Of a stretch of 64,000 nucleotides of DNA, positions 62,416 through 64,000 are shown one piece after another (position 1 is the stretch's first letter; each line of letters starts with the position of its first letter). Origin of the DNA: Alphaproteobacteria bacterium. Its GTDB lineage: Bacteria; Pseudomonadota; Alphaproteobacteria; Micropepsales; Micropepsaceae. The translations under genes and the position numbers were made by a program. The notes under the pieces are model-generated. The model did no database searches. It was not told the DNA's origin and was given only the letters and a program-made list of their open reading frames with translations. The stretch is taken from positions 124,001 to 188,000 of the forward strand of contig WGNU01000001.1 of the NCBI GenBank assembly GCA_016124385.1. The letters run 5' to 3'.

Positions 62416-62639
62416 GCTCCGCGACCGGCAGGGCGGCTGGCCACCCCGCGTGAGGCCGAGGGTTATTGCCCAATTGCCGGGCGAGCGCAAGGGGAGGCAG
62501 CGGACGGCACCGCGCCTTATCGTGCCGTTTGAACCCGCACGGCCCCTCCCTTATATACCCGGGATAGAGACTCGGTCGCCGCGCCACAATGGCCCCGGCA
62601 CCGCGGCCGCTTGAAGCCGCGCATGAGGAATGGAACACC

Positions 62640-63581
62640 ATGGCGGAACAGCTGATCGGGATGGGCGCGGGACCCACGCCCCAAGGCCAAAGTGCATCGC
62701 CCAACGCTTTGATCGCGGATGCGACGACGGCCACCTTCATGCGCGACGTGATCGAGGCCTCGATGCAGACGCCGGTCATCGTCGATTTCTGGGCGCCCTG
62801 GTGCGGCCCGTGCAAGCAGCTGACGCCGATGCTTGAAAAGGCCGTGACGGGCGCGCGCGGCGCGGTAAGGCTCGTCAAGGTCAACATCGACGAGAACCCC
62901 GAGATCGCTCAGCAGCTGCGCATTCAATCGATCCCGGCGGTCTATGCCTTCAACAAGGGCCAGCCTGTCGACGGCTTCGTCGGCGCGCTGCCCGAGAGTC
63001 AAATCAAGCAATTCGTCGGCGGCCTCGCCAAGTTGGGCGGCGGCGGCGGCCCTTCGCCGGTCGATGAGATGCTGGCCGCGGCGACAGAGGCGTTGGCGGC
63101 CCGCGATCTCGCGACCGCCGCGCAGGCCTATGCCCAGATCCTTCAGGCCGAGCCTGACAATGTGAAGGCGCTGGCGGGGCTCGCGCGCTGTTATCTGGAG
63201 AGCGGCGACAAGAAGCGCGCGCAGGACGTGCTCGCCCGCGTACCCGAAGCCGCGGCGAACGATCCCGATGTTGCAGGCGTTGCCGCCGCGCTCGCCCTCG
63301 CAGAGAAGGCCGGTAACCCGAACGACGTTGTCCATCTGCGCGAGAAGGTCGCCCACAACCCGGCCGATCACCAGTCGCGCTACGAGCTCGCGATGGCGCT
63401 GCTCGGCGCGGGCGCGAAGGAAGCCGCGATCGAGGAACTCATCGAGATTGTGCGCCGCGACCGCGAATGGGAAGAGGCGAAGGCGCGCAAGGAACTGGTC
63501 AATCTCTTCGAGGCGATGGGCGCGGAAGACCCGTTGACCTTGGCCGGACGGCGCAAGCTCTCCACCATCCTTTTTTCCTGA
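62640..63581 (+). CDS. thioredoxin-domain protein with TPR tail (CnoX/YbbN-like)
   Basis: The 313 residues have a thioredoxin domain (about 25-130) with active site W-C55-G-P-C58 (WAPWCGPCKQL) and the cis-Pro SIPAVYAF, followed by tetratricopeptide-like helices (about 140-300). This is the CnoX architecture: a chaperone-like redox-linked holdase. Unlike E. coli CnoX, the CGPC motif is intact, so it may retain reductase activity. GAGGAATGG precedes the ATG. It is closely followed by the Lon-N-like gene. Confidence 0.92.
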   Translation: MAEQLIGMGAGPTPQGQSASPNALIADATTATFMRDVIEASMQTPVIVDFWAPWCGPCKQLTPMLEKAVTGARGAVRLVKVNIDENPEIAQQLRIQSIPAVYAFNKGQPVDGFVGALPESQIKQFVGGLAKLGGGGGPSPVDEMLAAATEALAARDLATAAQAYAQILQAEPDNVKALAGLARCYLESGDKKRAQDVLARVPEAAANDPDVAGVAAALALAEKAGNPNDVVHLREKVAHNPADHQSRYELAMALLGAGAKEAAIEELIEIVRRDREWEEAKARKELVNLFEAMGAEDPLTLAGRRKLSTILFS

Positions 63582-63609
63582 CGGCCAAGAACGGGGAGGC
63601 GAAGCGCGC

Positions 63610-64000
63610 GTGCCGGGGCCAGCGATCTACCGCTCGATTGACGACCTCCCGCGCACGATCGCGATCTTCCCGTTGCCACTAGCGATCCTGCTGCCCCGCG
63701 CGCGCCTGCCGCTCAACATCTTCGAGCCGCGCTATCTCGCGATGATCGACGATGCGCTGGCGACCTCGCGCGTGATCGGCATGATCCAGCCGAGCGGAGG
63801 GGGCGAGAAGCCGGCGCTCTTTCCGGTCGGCTGTCTCGGCCGGATTACCAGTTTCACCGAGACGCCCGACAACCGCTATCTCATCACGCTGACGGGTCTC
63901 GCCCGGTTCCGCGCCGGACCCGAAGCTGCCAACGACAAGCCCTATCGCCGCATGGAAGTTGACTACGCGCCTTACGCCAGCGACATGGCCGAACCCGCGG
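63610..64000 (+). CDS. Lon N-terminal (LON substrate-binding) domain protein, 5' part
   Basis: A GTG at 63610 with GGGGAGG at 63593-63599 opens a frame that runs out of the window (130 codons seen). AIFPLPLAILLPRARLPLNIFEPRYLAMIDDAL is the signature of the PUA-like Lon-N domain, and RYLITLTGLARFRA follows. Family members in this position, after a thioredoxin-TPR gene, are usually stand-alone proteins of about 200-220 residues rather than full Lon proteases. Confidence 0.88.
   Translation, partial: MPGPAIYRSIDDLPRTIAIFPLPLAILLPRARLPLNIFEPRYLAMIDDALATSRVIGMIQPSGGGEKPALFPVGCLGRITSFTETPDNRYLITLTGLARFRAGPEAANDKPYRRMEVDYAPYASDMAEPA

Overview
This window is a gene-dense, high-GC stretch of a bacterial chromosome with an alphaproteobacterial gene repertoire. 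The lineage evidence is the order hemD / mitofilin-like protein / hemY divergent from tsaD, the set gpsA / YciI-like / EVE, the neighbourhood rsmB / heparinase-like / purH, the roughly 1,650-residue NAD-glutamate dehydrogenase, and a DUF1674 protein. I cannot place it below class level. I see no insertion sequence, prophage, CRISPR array or rRNA operon. Two tRNA genes are present, Thr(CGU) and Gly(GCC).

Layout. At 1-3.8 kb a leftward operon carries a crotonase, an AlkB-type dioxygenase and two acyl-CoA dehydrogenases. At 3.9-5.5 kb lie a glyoxalase-fold protein and a ferritin-like di-iron protein that share a bidirectional terminator. At 5.6-10.2 kb a DUF1302 barrel, a DUF1329 lipoprotein-like protein and a Ycf48-like propeller protein form an envelope set. 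At 10.5-13.4 kb there is a Fur/Zur-type regulator and a secreted vanadium-haloperoxidase/PAP2-fold protein. At 13.4-22.8 kb a tightly overlapped ten-gene leftward operon encodes two imelysins, an acidic barrel, a multicopper oxidase, a DUF1111 di-haem protein, a DUF1513 protein, two small membrane proteins, a haem-membrane/Rieske protein and a membrane-anchored protein with a Cys motif. It looks like a periplasmic iron/copper redox system and is preceded by a tandem Fur-box-like repeat. At 23.1-26.6 kb is hemD-mitofilin-hemY.

The most unusual stretch is 27.7-29.1 kb, between tsaD and gpsA. A TetR-type regulator is followed by two related single-span microproteins (39 and 33 residues). Their transcript then runs into a set of hairpins whose 9-nt loops all carry CCUCC (anti-Shine-Dalgarno) motifs, the last being an intrinsic terminator. 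This resembles the alphaproteobacterial 'cuckoo' RNA arrangement, but behind membrane microproteins rather than a DUF1127 protein.

Downstream are gpsA with YciI, EVE and Rieske genes (29.2-31.3 kb), a dodecin, and a zinc-sensor/efflux pair. That pair has a SmtB-type repressor with an intact alpha-5 zinc site, its TGAACA-N2-TGTTCA operator on a sigma-70-like promoter, and a short CDF transporter. The rest is mostly metabolic: CoA transferase and acetyl-CoA synthetase, a C-methyltransferase-like protein, a serine hydrolase, glutathione transferases, HtpX, RsmB, Rpe, heparinase-like, PurH, an MFS permease, NAD-GDH, a DEDDh exonuclease, a DUF1287 lipoprotein, an orphan flagellar-rod-like protein, an M3 peptidase lipoprotein, an acyl-CoA ligase, PurU, a thioredoxin-TPR protein and the start of a Lon-N-domain protein. 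A recurring architectural feature is that convergent genes end within a few bases of each other, three times sharing stop-codon bases.
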